Assembly: GCA_025618425.1 (NCBI GenBank)
Contig: CM046845.1
Coordinates: 9,567,439-9,631,438 of the forward strand
DNA: 64,000 bases
Direction of reading: 5' to 3'
DNA from: Heliocidaris tuberculata
Lineage: Eukaryota > Echinodermata > Echinoidea > Camarodonta > Echinometridae
Part shown: positions 35,831 to 49,268 of the stretch, piece after piece
How the letters are laid out: each line of letters begins with the position of its first letter
Position numbering within the stretch: position 1 is the stretch's first letter
Translations under genes and position numbers: made by a program
Notes under the pieces: generated by a model
What the model was told of the DNA's origin: nothing
The model's input: only the letters and a program-made list of their open reading frames with translations
Database searches by the model: none

Positions 35831-36783
35831 AACATTCATTCATTCAATGATGAAGCCCTCATGTAAAAGAAATTTCCACTATTTGGGGGGGGGGGCAAGA
35901 GAGGAGAAAATCACGCCTCTTTCCCATTCGGTCGCTTCGCTACCTCACAATATCACCCACTGCAGTAAGACCAGTGCCCCCTCCCCCACTAATGACTGGA
36001 CCAAGCTACCCCTGTGGTCGCAGTTAGACTATTTGCGAAGTGATGGAAATTCGTGAAAACCTACATTTTTTTTAATTTTTTTTAATTTTTTTTTTTTTTT
36101 TGGGGGGGGGGTTATTTTCTTCCGAAGAACATTCATTTACTTCCATCAGTCATATTTTCCAATATATTAAAACAATAAATCCTGAAAATGATGATCTATG
36201 TGCAGGGAATAAGAAAGAACTGTTTAGATTAGTCGAGCTCTCGACAATAATGTCCAAAAGTATTTTAAAAGACAGAAGTCTGTGACATCTAAATGTGTTT
36301 GCCCCGACTGCTTCCCTCCGTGACAGACTCCTCCATGATCAGTCATAAGAATTGCCCTGCATCATTCAAGCTCATCGTCAAAGCCAAACTTGACAACCTT
36401 CCCAAACACATCAGGGGTTTTTGTTCGTGGGATAAACATATTTGACAGTTCTCGACCAGCTGTTACGATGCCGAACCTCACCCGCCCTCAGCTGTGAGGT
36501 CCATGTCGGAGACAAAGGTTTCACCTCTGCATCGCGATGTTTCGAGCAGAGGCATTCTTATTATCAACTTCATCATCCTCATCATTTTCGTCCATCAGTC
36601 ATCAACATCGCAATCGTCGCCATCGCAGTCGTCATCATACATGATCAACATCATCATCATGATCATGAACCAGCATCATCATCCATACCGCCATCATCAC
36701 CATTGTGAACAATTATCATCATTATCATCATCATCACCATCATCATCACCACCATCATCACCATCATGACCATTGTGAACATT

Positions 36784-36817
<34 letters not shown>

Positions 36818-38130
36818 GTATCATCATTATTATCATCATGATTATCGTCATCAGCATTATCGTTATTATCATCATAATCACCAGTGATCACCAAAATCCA
36901 TCGTCCTCATCATCATCATTTTCCTGTCTCGGACACCTGACAATCATCTGACAGATGAACAAGACAGTCATGCCAGTAGGACCACGATGCAACAAGACCT
37001 AAATTTATATGTCTAGTGGGATCATCGGTCTCTTTCGCTTTCGGTCTCGTGGACCTTCAGTCAATGGGCTGTGTGGCCTAATATGTACTGATAGTCCGAG
37101 TCTCATGGAACAAAACAGCAATGCATGACATGATGTCATCCACAAAAATCCTATTAATTCAACCTGCGTGAAATGGCAAATATGGCTATCTAAAAACTTG
37201 AAAAAACACCGCCTTCACGCTGTTTGCGCAATTTAAAGCACTACTCGCTGTTGTGTTTTTTAAATTTCCTCTAATATGCCCCTAACTGCGTGCACGCATG
37301 CCGCGCAGCGTGTGAAGATGTCAACATTGTGCATAATTTTTGTCTCCTTTACTTAGTTTTTGTTGGTTTAGTGGGTATTTCCCCCACTGTTCTACGAGAC
37401 AAAGTGAGCTAGAAGAGGAAAAAGAAAGGTCGTGCCCTTTTTCACGTATATAAGTGGTTTTTGATTACGTGCAGAGCAGTTGTTAAAGTTACTGCTGCTG
37501 TTCCGATGGTTGTTACTGAATATCACTCTACACGATCCCCATTCCCCAACATCAGTGAAGTTAAAACAATAATATCTGGGCAGTCATTTTCACCATTCAG
37601 TAAGGTCTGATTAAAGAACATGTTAGGGATTTTATTCTACAAAATGGAACTTGTTAGGTTTATTTTCTAAATATCCGAAGTCCATCTTAGGTTTATCTTA
37701 TAATGTAAACTAATTCGTAGAAAGAAACTGCAAGATGGGTGGGTGCTCTTTTTCTAAATAACAGGTTTTTGGTAGGGTTCGTGATTCATGATTTTACCCT
37801 ATTTTTGATTTAAAGAAAATAAACTTATAGCATATATTGACATAAAAACTCGTAAAGATTGTACAATTGGCCATTAACCATCCCCTCCATTATGTAGGTG
37901 AGGTTTAAGAACAAATATGGTGGTGGATCCAGTTTCCGAACACTTTTCAGAAAATCAACGATAGGAAATAAAATATCAAACGAATATCTGTCAAACTTAC
38001 ATAATGAATGCTCAAAGTCCTACAGAGAAAGAAGTTGATGGAATTTTAAAAAGACAACGTAGCTTTAATACGATATTCCCTTTCGAGTGAACCCCTTCCC
38101 AACGACGCGGCGTTTTGGTCCCTTGAAAAA
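35831..38130. other. Gene-free interval with (ATC)n array
   Basis: T run plus G run at 36066-36110, an (ATC/CAT)n microsatellite at about 36640-36880, then unremarkable sequence. Open frames in the array are Met/Ile/His/Asp repeats and not genes. Confidence 0.7.
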
Positions 38131-38317
38131 GGTATTGTATTTCCGAACGTGTGAAACCTATGGGAAAAAGACACAACCTTTGTTTCAATAGTGTGGTTTT
38201 CATACGCGTAGTCCCACCAAGGAGTTATCACAGAACTTGGTCCCACGCGTATGAAAACCCATTTTAGGCGCTTAACTGTACACGTTCGGTAATACAATCT
38301 GTTCGGAAATACAATCC
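38131..38317. mobile_element. Foldback element with GTATTGTATTTCCGAAC ends
   Basis: Outer arms GTATTGTATTTCCGAACGTG and the inverse near 38278-38315. Inner arms GGTTTTCATACGCGT and ACGCGTATGAAAACC. The loop holds CCAAGGAGTTATCACAG (38217-38233), a hairpin motif also found near 20.1 and 54.6 kb. Confidence 0.75.
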
Positions 38318-39249
38318 ATGACTATACACAAAACCACGAAGAACGCAATACAAGTCCCAAGCTTTTGCTTACGAGTTTGGCCTTACATTCTTTCAGACGT
38401 GGTTGTTAATCGTCCCTTCACAAAATAATAAACAACACTGCGTTTTACGAAACCATATATTTTCACTCTTTTTTCTTTATATACATGCCCCCACACTGCC
38501 ATTACTTCGCCCCCTCAAGCCCACATGAATAACAAATGTGATATCAATCTTTCATGTCTTATACTTGGCAAGAGAGCGGGCGCCAATACATCTACAACTT
38601 TAAACAAATTCAGCAAAGACAAAAACAAAACTGAGGTAAAGGTACTATTCAACATTTTAAAATATATAGTAGAAATTGTTTGTCAATAATTTGGGTTAGA
38701 ATGGCAAAATGACAAGCAAAAAAAGATTACTTAATAAAATAAGAAATAAAAGGTGTAGGGGGGGGGGGGGTTCTGATTTTGTTCAGTCATATTTACTTTC
38801 TCAAAGATATCTGATTCCCCGAGAAAGAATTTCGAAAATTTGACTAAGGCTCATGCTTTGGGTAGAAGCGGTAAACGGATTTGATGGAGGGGCACATGCC
38901 CCCCCCCCTCCTATATTCCTCTGTGGGTTGAGGCTTAATATGCACGCATTAGGTGAAACATTGCTTAGACACCTACTTACTCCTACTCTCTAAAAAAAGA
39001 ATGACATAGATCACTCCATTTTTTTTAGAGAGAATATGTACAATTTCGGCGAGAGACACACCAGTGTTATTAAACACGCAGAGATGAGTGACGGCTCTCC
39101 TGAAGAAAAAAAAAGAGGGGGGGGGGGGGTTCTACCATCATGAATGTTCGTTTGCAGAACGCGAATGTTTAAAGCCGAAAAGTCAAACCAAGTTTAATCT
39201 AATTTCGAAACACGCCACACCCTTACAACTCAAAACTTTAAAGGTAATC
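38318..39249. other. Gene-free interval
   Basis: G/C runs near 38758, 38900 and 39117. No coding signal. Confidence 0.5.
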
Positions 39250-39562
39250 ATGAGGAATGTTGTCTTTACTTAGTAAAGACAACATTCCTCATAGCTTAGC
39301 GAAATGTCACGGTGCGTAAGAACGCGGGAAAAACGCATATGACAAATTTGCTCAAAATCATAAATTTATTCTATAAAGGCAGACTCAAAATATTACAATG
39401 TAGAATTAGTATTCAAATATTTGAACAATTTTAAGGAAAATAATATGAAAATTTTTATTCAGATATGTCTGATTCTAATTTTATAAGCACATACAAAACT
39501 TGCAGCTTTCCTCTATGCGTCTTTCCCGCGTTCTTATGCACCACGACGTTTCGCTAAGCTTC
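39250..39562. repeat. Perfect 43-nt palindrome and larger inverted repeat
   Basis: 39250-39292 is a perfect palindrome with 21-nt arms (ATGAGGAATGTTGTCTTTAC then T) and one central T. Immediately after it, GCTTAGCGAAATGTCACGGT then GCGTAAGAACGCGGG is inverted at about 39523-39560, enclosing about 190 bp. Confidence 0.85.
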
Positions 39563-39569
39563 CTAATAA

Positions 39570-39705
39570 ACAAAACTTTGATTTTGAGTTTTTCTGCAAT
39601 GTTGAGACCAAACCAAAATATCTGGCACATATTATGGCACAAAACTTTGATTTTGAGTTTTTCTGCAATGTTGAGACCAAACCAAAATATCTGGCACATA
39701 TTATT
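39570..39705. repeat. 69-bp tandem duplication
   Basis: CAAAACTTTGATTTTGAGTT begins at 39571 and 39640. Both copies continue identically through CTGGCACATATTAT. Confidence 0.95.
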
Positions 39706-39929
39706 TTGATACAAGTGGAACAATGTGAGACAATATGAGACTAGGAAAAATTAAAGTCAGAGACTCAATAAAAGGGGGAAAGGGAATATAAAGGGAAAAT
39801 AAACAAATGTGCATGGTTAAATTTTGGTAGAATTTCATGACCACGTACAGCAGGAGGAAGATACATTTCAATTGTGACAGTGTAATAAGTTCCTGCATTG
39901 TATAACAACATTGTATAAGACCAGCCCCT

Positions 39930-40675
39930 GGGGCCCGTTGCACAAAACTTGCGTTTGAAAGCAACTCAAGAATATCAAACGCAACTTCATTTTCAGCCAA
40001 TCAGAAGTGCGTATTAGAGGGAAATCCAACCTTTATAGCAAGTTGCTTTGAAAGAAAGAGAAAAAATCAGAGAAGCAGATTGGTCAAAGTTCGAACGAAA
40101 TCGGACAAGCAATAAGAAAGTTATGAATTTTTGAAAGTTGTAATCACTAATTTCACTATGCATATGGGAATTTCAAATTGGCCGAAAAGGTAATGTCACT
40201 GTGATGTAGCTGTGGACAACTTCCCCGTTCGCTCTAACACACAAAATGACTAAAATGTCACTTTTTTCAAAATGCATTACTCAGTAGGATTTTTTCGTTC
40301 ATGAGGACCTATAACAATATGGTATCTCCAGTATATTTTGAGTACTGCCCCGAGGGTAAAAGCGCCTCGAAGAAAACCGCAAATTAATGATATTTATGTG
40401 TACGACAAATGGGAGAGTTGTCCACAAAAATGTCACAATTGACTCACCAAATTGCCAATTTGAGATTCGCATAGATGTAGTGATCTCATTTTTCAAACAT
40501 CCATAACTTTCTTAGTCCTTGTCCGATTTCTTTCAAACTTTCACTATCATGTTTTTCTTATTTTTCTGCTTTCACACAAATCATCTTATTATCAAGGTTG
40601 GATTGCCCTTTATTAAGGACTTGCGTTTGATTTTTCGGAGTTGCGATTAAACGCAAGTTTTGCGCAACAGGCCCC
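39930..40675. mobile_element. 150-bp GGGCCC MITE split by a later insertion
   Basis: Outer ends GGGGCCCGTTGCACAAAACT and its inverse AGTTTTGCGCAACAGGCCCC lie 746 bp apart. Removing the inner element (40014-40612) leaves about 147 bp, close to the 150-bp relative at 14615-14764. Confidence 0.8.
40014..40612. mobile_element. TTAA-type foldback element, family 2 copy a
   Basis: About 599 bp. It starts TTAG-AGGGAAATCCAACC (one change from TTAA) and ends GGTTGGATTGCCCT-TTA. Arms share AAGAAAGTTATGAATTTTTG-like and CATAACTTTCTTAGTCC sequence. Near-identical to 50139-50729. Confidence 0.85.
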
Positions 40676-41258
40676 TGGGAATTGTAATCATTTCCCTGGT
40701 AAGACCGAGCGAATGCATCAAATCAAAACAATTTTCCATAAGAAAGCAGAAAAATATCAATTTAAGTTCGCAATGTCAGATTTTCTAATTTCTTAATAGT
40801 TCATAGACGAGCATTAAAAGAAAAATTCTAAAATACATTTTTCCCCCGAAAGTAGATAAAAAATAATAAAGATGATAATTTTATCTGAGTACAAAGAAAA
40901 TTTATTAAGACAAGTAATATTTTTGAGGGAATCAAGAAAATATTTTTTTACCTTCTTCCCCCAGGTATTTCTCCAAGAAAAAGGGACTCAAAGTCAAGCA
41001 AAAGTTAAAGAGTAAAACATGATTCATATTCAATAAACAATATACCTATTTACGAATTAATGCGATTGTCATGGTAGTGATTGGAGGAAAAATGAACAAA
41101 ATACTAAATATGCAGATAACAAGGGGTATGTAACGACACTGTCATTCATCATCTTTTTCATAACAGGTCACTGTATATCCTTTGTCCACGCATTCGTGTA
41201 AGTGTTCATATTGTAGCCATAGCAACCACGTAAGATAGGCACAGACGTCAACTAATTC

Positions 41259-41507
41259 CAATAGACCTATTCACAAATATATTCAAATTTTATGCATACT
41301 TTTAAAACAAAGGTTGTTCTTGACAACCTGAAATTTTGTCATAGGCTTGTCAGACATAGCAACAAGTAATATATGCAAACTGGATTCCAAGTATTGTAGT
41401 TCATCCATTATAATAACAGGTTAACGGAATACCTCGTTACTAGGTCCCCAGGAAAGAAACATCCATCATGTCCATGAATTTGAATAACTTTGTGAACAGG
41501 TCTATTG
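41259..41507. mobile_element. MITE with AATAGACCTATTCAC ends, copy 2 (inverted)
   Basis: Same family as 34908-35144, read on the other strand. Ends CAATAGACCTATTCACAAAT and its inverse GTGAACAGGTCTATTG. Interior AGGTTGTTCTTGACAACCTG. The overlapping reverse open frame of 151 codons is not considered a gene. Confidence 0.85.
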
Positions 41508-43430
41508 CTTCACTGGCTTCAAAACGACTCTTTCGGCCTTTCCATACGAGATGGATAAATATATGGTGGTCACGGGGAAGTACAACATATTCAGGACGTT
41601 CTTTTGTCCTTATAAACAGTGAACACGAGCACAAGATCGTCCATCTTAATTTCCCGCCAAATCGCACTGTGATATCGTCCTTGAAATGGCCTACAGGGCA
41701 CGTAAAACGAATGTTGCGTGACTTGTGTAAATGTTCGCTGCTGTATTTTTGCGGGCGAAATGCAATCGTCCTGCCAAGGAAAACTAAATATCGGAAGTTG
41801 TAATTAGCCCCCCTCCCACCCCGCCCCCTCATTTTAAAGTTCGAAAGGGTTGATCGGAAACACACATCTACCCTTTTAAAGCTGTGCAGGGGCACCTCGG
41901 TAACGATACAAATGACTTGACATCTTTATCAATATCACATTCAGGCTAATTTTGGGTTGAGGTTAAACCGGGAATTGCATTTTAGGACAAACTGGCTTAA
42001 AGTTACTGCAAATATTGTTTATCATGCAGAAGATGGGCTGCTTGTACCTGGAAGTAAAAAAAAACGCAACAAAAAACAAAACAACAAAAAAAAAAAACAA
42101 CAACAACAAAAAAAAACTAACAAAAAAACCTGGCTCACACAACTCAGATTTCTTACAGGGACTGGTAATGGTATACGGATTCAATTTTCTCCTATTTCTT
42201 TGACCTTTACTCAGCCCTTTTTCATGTTTTTTTTATACTTCATTTAAGAATCTTTTGGCAGATATAATTTGATTGTAGTTTTGAACATCAGGATAAGTTT
42301 TGTTTGATTCTGCGAGAATTTATTTCACATTATAATGCAAGATAATCTTTAAACCAACAGTTTTCGGGGTTTAAAAAAAAAACGTTGACATTTCGTAACC
42401 TTTTTTTTTATAACATATCCATAAGCAGATGATTTTGTGTAGAAACTTTGTGTTGTTTTATCAACGCTCCTTTCTATAATTTAAACACAATTCCATAAAG
42501 CATAATTGAGCACACCCTAACTTTGCCACAGTCTCTTGCAGGGCCAATGGACTGCAGTCCCCGTATGGTTTCAGACCCTCTGTTACTCGTTACGACTAAA
42601 GATGGTTTGTGCCTGCAAACTAGCGCATTGCTAAGAATATGGACGCCCTTTGTTTTCATACGATACCTATCCAAGACGAGCCATTACTGGGATGGCGGAA
42701 GAAGGAGGGAAATATAAGAGAATAAGAACAATACCGAGGGTAAACGTAGACAAGAAAGAATAAACGGTTACAGGTCCCTGAGCTGCGGCTTCCGCTTCAT
42801 ATTAAAAGTAAAGAATATATACAATTATACCATTATAGCAGCCAGTTAGCAGTCACACTTCTGTGGTGATAGCCCTTTGGGTATTTGGGGGGAAGAAAGA
42901 AAGAGTGTTCAAATTCGGACGCTCCTAAGCTTCACGAGTAACGGGTGACAAAGATATTTATATTCATTTATATTCCATTTACTTGTAGTTTGTATTTAGC
43001 ATTACGGGTTACATTATAACATACTGCTTGACGGTCAAACCGTGAGCTAGCTTTGGCGTCATATTCAACAATCGGATGTCAAGGAACGACTTAAGAAAAT
43101 GGGGGAGGGTGGGGAGGGGGGCTCGATAATAAAGAAAATGAGCAAAGTGCCCCACATTGCATTATGGTCCATGCATGTCAAGACTCACCCAATCACATTT
43201 TCACTGAACGGGGGCGCGCGGGCGGGGCGGGGCGGCAATACAGAACGATATCGAAAATCCACAATCCCTCACCTTGCCAGAATCTTGAAATAACCCCCCC
43301 CCCCCCACCACGCTTTGCATCCCAACATGCCAAACCTTTTCACTTATCAGATTGCATGTCTAGATGTAATGGCTCATTTTGCATGGTTATGGCTTCCTAT
43401 CTGACTTGGTTATATTTAAATATTCATTCC
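41508..43430. other. Gene-free interval
   Basis: A-rich tract with CAA units at 42054-42130, G-rich block near 43100-43230 and C run near 43294. No gene recognised. Confidence 0.5.
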
Positions 43431-43725
43431 AAATCTTCTCCTTTCTCACTTACTATCTCCTTCTTTCTTTCCCTTCCCCTTCTCTTTCCTATTCCTGATT
43501 TTTTTTTCTTTCTCTGACTTTTCACACTTGTTATCTTATTAATTGTGTAGCGTAAGTCTTTGTATCTTTGTTTTGCTTCTAATTATGTATTTATTTTAAT
43601 ATATTTGATGCGATTCTATTGTATATATGTACATGCATATCTGATTGTAAATTGACCCCTTCAGCATTGCTGCTGGTCAATCAACATATACCAATAAATT
43701 AAAAAAATAAATAAAAAATTTCCAT
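43431..43725 (+). mobile_element. Possible LINE 3' end with A-rich tail
   Basis: Pyrimidine-rich stretch, then GCATTGCTGCTGGTCAATCA, ACATATACCAATAAATTAAA and an (AAAT)n tail to about 43720. This looks like the 3' UTR of a non-LTR element. No coding part is attached. Confidence 0.35.
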
Positions 43726-43788
43726 ATAAACCAGCTCCTAGAACAGTGTCCTTCTGCATGAACTAACAAAGGGCTTGTTTTCGTTGGC

Positions 43789-43812
43789 GGGGGGGGGGGG
43801 GGGGGGGGGGGG
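43789..43812. repeat. 24-nt G run
   Basis: Uninterrupted guanines. The exact length may be uncertain in an assembly. Confidence 0.85.
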
Positions 43813-44390
43813 TTTTATAGATCGAAATACCAGAATGTCTGCTTATCCGGATCCGGAAATATTACACGCAAATTTGTCTCCTTGTTCTATGGGGTGTAAT
43901 ATCCAAGAATATATAACACAAAGGACACCTTTAGCGCTATTATCGTTTGAATGGAAGAACAGCAGGGATGTTACCGCAAGTGTCACTCGATTTTTTTTTC
44001 TCTGTGTGTTTGTTTTTTGAAATGTTTTGTCTAGCACTCTGATGGATGTGGTTAATTTTGTTATTTGAAGTGAAGCCTGTATGGTTCATGCCCTTGCACA
44101 TAATTATAAGGCCACGCTATTTTGGGAAGAGTTTTTTTTTTTTCTTCGTTCGTTTAAACGATCCATCCACCAGAATATAAACTCTCCTTTCATCTCTCCT
44201 CTTTGTCTCTCTCTACCCTCTCCCCCCCCCCCCCCCCATGGGCAAATCCCCATAATGTCGACAATTTTGTACTTATTTCTCATCAGTTCTCCTTTAAAAC
44301 TCATTATTGCCCTTTTGCCGCAAAGACTGTCTTCACAAAGCACCTCAAGAGATGGCGAAAGTTGTAATACTCAAACCCGAATGACCACTG

Positions 44391-44594
44391 CTCTAGCACT
44401 GGGAAGAGCAGTGGTTTTGTAACTGGAAGGACCTGGGTTCGAAACAAAGTGGATGAGCTAGTGCCCTTTGGTAAGGCATTGATCCTCACTACCAAATCCC
44501 TCGGAGATGACGTAAAGCCGTCGGTCCCCTGGTTGCTTACTTACAAGCATCCCCATGCTTTCTTAGCAGTCAGGTAAAATAAACCATGAACCTT
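44391..44594 (+). mobile_element. tRNA-derived SINE (second family)
   Basis: Tract with B-box-like GGGTTCGAAAC near 44434, then GCCCTTTGGTAAGGCATTGA, CCCTCGGAGATGACGTAAAG and TTTCTTAGCAGTCAGGTA. Its tail matches 16047-16140. Confidence 0.65.
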
Positions 44595-46802
44595 TTCAAC
44601 CTTTAATTATCACGCACAAGGGAGATAATACGGTTTTACGCTAATATAGAACAAGATGAGTATAGGCCCTACAGGGGAGGGGCCGGGGGTCTGGGGTCAG
44701 CTCAAAGTCCATTGATTTAAATTGAGTTGTGTAATCTCAATCACATCACACCACACCACACCACACCTGGTTCAAAGGCCAGTTAATGTTTTTTTTTTCG
44801 TTCTGCTTCATGAACAAGATTTAAAACAACCCATTTAAAGTTTTTTCAAACTCCTTTTTTCCCCCTTATATGGACTCCTCTCCGTTAAAGGATATAATAA
44901 TGATAACGATTTGTTCCCACAATCCCATAGAGTGACCCCAGTCTATATATGTCCACCTCTATATCGCATTTCTTTCGTCAGACGGGGGTGCTATTTCGAC
45001 CTCTTGGTATATGCACCCTTTTGAGGTGACCCCAAACGTCAACACCCACATGTATACTAAGAAGAAATTCAATACTCATAACGCTATATTTCATCATACA
45101 AGTAAGAAAATAATAATTGGTACGACGCACCTATGAACGTAATGCGATCTGTGGACTACGCTGTTGGGTTGTTTGGACAGTTGGAGTTCATTTCCACGAT
45201 CTAATAAGCGACATCTGCGATGGGGCTTCCCCCCCCAAAAAAAAGACAAAGTTTCTCGTGTTTCAGGTCAAAATACTTGGGCGGATCCAGGATTTTTTTT
45301 GGGGGGGGGGGGGGCGGGGGCAAGATATTGACTCAAAGACAAAGGAAGGAAAGAGGGTGCAAAGGTAAAAAGAGAGACACTTACAGAAAGAGAGGGAGAG
45401 AGGAGAGAGAGAGAGATTTCCCCACATTTATTTTCTCATTCTGACATTCTGAGCTTTTGAAAGGGGGGGGGGGGGGGGCGAAGGTGAGTGGTGCATTTTC
45501 AGTGAATCTAGTTACCTTATTTAATTGGTCTAGACGAAGTTCAAACCAGGTCGGTCATTTCACAAGCTAAAACTTGAAGAAACAAAAATATTCCCATGCA
45601 CAGAATTGATTGGTTATCCATCCTATGACCCATGTTCGCGATGTCAAGAATTTGGAGTACTCTTGTAAGTATTATTAATACGTTTCGTTTTACTTGCCCG
45701 CAATCTTGAGATTTCACTCATAAAACAGATGTCATCGGGTCACGGGGTCACTTTCGAGATGACCTTACACTTGCTTGTTCGTCTGTAAATAAGGGTCGGG
45801 GTGGCTTCCTTTAAAAAAAAAAAATCATTTTCCACTCGTTTATCACCGTTTTTCTTCCTCTATGTTTCTACGACGAAAACTAAAATCCTCAACTGCAGGA
45901 TCGTGGACAGAATTTACATCGTATATTAAAAACTACGAATAAATGGATATTTCCAAACAAAGCTATATATAGTTGGCAGAAATTAGATTAATGTGTAGCC
46001 TGTCTGTCATAACATAATAAGCCCAACTAAAAGGGGATGTACTTTGGTATGTAATGTTAGATTTTCTTGGTCTGTATTTATGGCGATTAAGTTCTGATTT
46101 TTGCCTACGAATAATCAGAGGAATGTTACCTGGTTTAGTCATCGACTTCCAGTCATGAACCCACGCAAGCTCTTTCGTCTGCAGCACTGTTGACATCATA
46201 AACTTCTCCTTTTAAACATATTAAAGGTCAGATTTTAAAGATTGCACAGATGAACTTGGTGATTTTGCGTTGCCAAGTTTTATTCGTCGTAATTATGTAC
46301 CGTATCGTCGCCCTGCTTTTCCTGCACAGATTGGGCTCATATTCACTCCCTGCATAATTAAACAAGGCGTTATAAAAAAAAATGATGGCAATTATGAAAT
46401 TTCACCTCGAGAAAATACTTACTTTTAAGTAATCTAATTGTGTAGATTTCGGTTGTAAGATAGAGTAGGGCCTACAGGAATGTATGTAATGTTGTATTTG
46501 ATATGTCATTTTGTCCTCCATGTACGAATATATAGGAGAAGTATGAGTGCACCAAAAACGAATTGATAATAAACATTTTGATAGGGATGATGACGAATTA
46601 ATTACATAAAACACAGCGGAACGTCGATGTAAATAACAATGTTATATCAGATTCATTTCAACAAGGGACCCTCACCTCCTTCCACTATGTCTTTTGTGAA
46701 TGTATATTTCATTTTGTATTTATTTGATTATGAGAAAGAAATAAATGTATTTTTAATCTGAATCTGAAGGCGATTTTTTTTTCGGTCCCAACTCTTCGTA
46801 AT

Positions 46803-46834
<32 letters not shown>

Positions 46835-47592
46835 TGTTCTGGTACAACAATATTTCAATCAGATATCCTTGGTCCAAATTAAATTTATATTCATGTGCCA
46901 TAGCGGCCACAGCCCATGAAGCCAACATCTCACGAAACAGCGAAACCGATAATGTCGTCTCGGGCCTTCTGACAACTTTTCTGGGATTCACGACATTGTC
47001 GGTCTCGTGAAATGTCGGTCTAATGGCTGCCGGTTTACTGGGATGTACCGACCAATGCAAAGGAGAAAGGTATCTCTCTTTTTTTAGGCTGGGTCACACC
47101 GCCTAAACATGTTTAAGACATATCGATGACCCCCCCCCCCCCCGCAATCCTGAAAACTGCTTGACCCCAAATCTAAAGTAAAAAGGACTAGTTTCAATTT
47201 CTCGACCTCTCAAAGCAGGATCAAGTTCTAATTCTTCACATTCACAGCTAAAGAAAATATATAGACTTGGGAGCCATCAGAAAATACGAGAACAAAACCC
47301 ATTTTCCGAGTTAATACACACAAAAAATATTCATACTTCTCACAATTATTTTTCCAAGACAGCTTAACAGCTACTTCTCTGCACTACATGCATAATAAAT
47401 AATAGAAAATTGAAATTAGATGATCAGATGATTCGTTGAATATGAAATGAAGGAGTGAGTAGGAAGAAAAGTGAAACCAAAGAAAATGCTCAGAGAGAAG
47501 GGAGAAAGAAAAGAAATATACATGGAAGCAGCGGCGGCGAGTACTTAAACGAAAACAGTTTAAGACAGTACTGGACAGTCTACCACGAAACC
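44595..47592. other. Gene-free interval
   Basis: Contains GGGCGGATCCAGGATTTTTT plus a G run near 45281-45315 (hAT-like end without a visible partner), a G run near 45463, a LINE-like tail ending AATCTGAATCTGAAGG near 46756, a T run at 46804-46831 and a C run near 47130. Confidence 0.45.
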
Positions 47593-47837
47593 CAGGCGCA
47601 GATCGGGGAGGGGGGGGGGGGTCACTTAGGTACGGATCCCCTTTTGTTTGCTTGAAATACGTTTTTGTGTAATATGGATCCCCTTTTTTTGCTGATAACC
47701 CTTTTGTGTGTGTGCTTTTTAGAGATTTTGGGGGACTCAGACCACCTCCCAACTTGACTGCTAATTTTTTTTTTATGCATGTCAGAATTTGGGGGAATTG
47801 GACACGCCCACTTTACAAAATCCTGGAGCTGCTCCTG
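47593..47837. mobile_element. Possible hAT-like element
   Basis: CAGGCGCAGATCGGGGAGGG at the left, GGAGCTGCTCCTG at the right. GAAACCC overlaps both borders (47587-47593, 47837-47843). The duplication is 7 bp or imperfect, so the call is weaker than for its relatives. Confidence 0.4.
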
Positions 47838-48979
47838 AAACCCTTCATGAAGCTTGAACTTTGAAGTGAGCAGCAGACAGAGAAATGATGACAGTGACAG
47901 TAATGACTGGCCAATTTGATGCATGGATAGTGATCATCCGAGAAGGATAGATAAATCAGCCACTCAAGTTTATGGTTTTCGTACGAGAAAGGTCACGCAG
48001 ATTTGCGGAAATCAAAATAGACATTTTCAATGCCTTGCTCTCAGCTCTCACAACAAAAACACAGAAAAGACATTATTCAGTTTACATCAGCCAAATGATG
48101 CATATGGTGCATAGGGTGTAGAATGAGAGCATAGAGCATGCTGGAAGGAAGACCTCTGGCATCTGGAGACAATTAGTAACAACTGAATATAGCAAAATTT
48201 GTATCATCCTATTCCAAAATTGTTTTTGTCCTCAGTAATTACATGCATTTCTAGATAAATGGTTAACGTCGATTAAAATACAGTTTAATGTATATGATGT
48301 AATTGCAATAGGTTTTTATCTAAAACGCCCCACCCCTCTCTCTCTCTCTCTTTCACTCCCTCACTTTCTCCGTCTCCCTCTCACTCACTCTCTCCCTATC
48401 CCTTTACATCCCCTCCCCCTCCCCCGAACTCGGCAAGACTTTGGTTCTTTTTTTCTAAAACTGTTTCACTCAAGATTTGTTACCATCCAAGATTTAATAT
48501 GTATTAAGATCGTCTCTCCTGGTTTCCAAGTTCTAGACTTCACATTTAAAGTTGCAAGTCGCTGCATACATGTTGACGTTAAAAACGAAGTGAACATCGA
48601 AACACACATCCCACTGAAAAAAAAAGAAGAAAGAGTGGACACAATTGAATTCAAGTGGTGAGCAAGTAATTGTGATATTTATCACTAAAAACTGTTTCAG
48701 CTAGGGTCAAAATGACATATGATTTGCACGACCATGCATATGCTCTCCTGTCATGCAATTATGGCTTTATGCGGCTATGAATACTGAATGGCAATGCAAT
48801 TGTTCGGAATCATTTACAATTCATCGAGTTAATCAACTAATGGAAAGTACCCTCGAAGGTCAAAGAAATATAGGTCTTCATATTTTGACCTCTTTTTTTT
48901 TTCCATAATACTACTATCTGACTATAGAATGACCACGGCTGATACGTTTGGAACCCCTCATCCCAGAGCCCCAATAGCG

Positions 48980-49120
48980 GTGAAATCAAAAACAAAATAA
49001 AAATAAAAAACAGAAACAAACAAACAAACAAACAAAAAACAAACAAACAAACAAACAAAAAACGAAAAAAAAAACAAAAAAAAAAACAACAACAACAACA
49101 AACAAACAAAAACAAAAAAG
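48980..49120. repeat. (CAAA)n/(CAA)n A-rich microsatellite
   Basis: Repeated AAACAAACAAAC units. The Phe/Cys/Val reverse frames over it are artefacts. Confidence 0.9.
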
Positions 49121-49268
49121 TGCTGCTATAATAGGCTTAGCTGTCGTAAAGTAGGTGTATGGATTAGTTTGCGGCTTTGTCAGGAAAGCCTGACTTAAGC
49201 TATGTAGAATAAAAACTTGAAGATGTATTGTGTCAGTGGCGCGTATCCAAAAGTACATCAAATGGGAG

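Noticed and set aside
36442..36951. Frames rich in Met, Ile, His or Asp
   Set aside because: Products of an (ATC)n trinucleotide array read in all frames.
41440..41895. Overlapping open frames of 151 codons (-) and 111 codons (+)
   Set aside because: The 3' third of the minus frame lies in a MITE end, there is no recognisable domain, and both strands are open, so coding is not supported.
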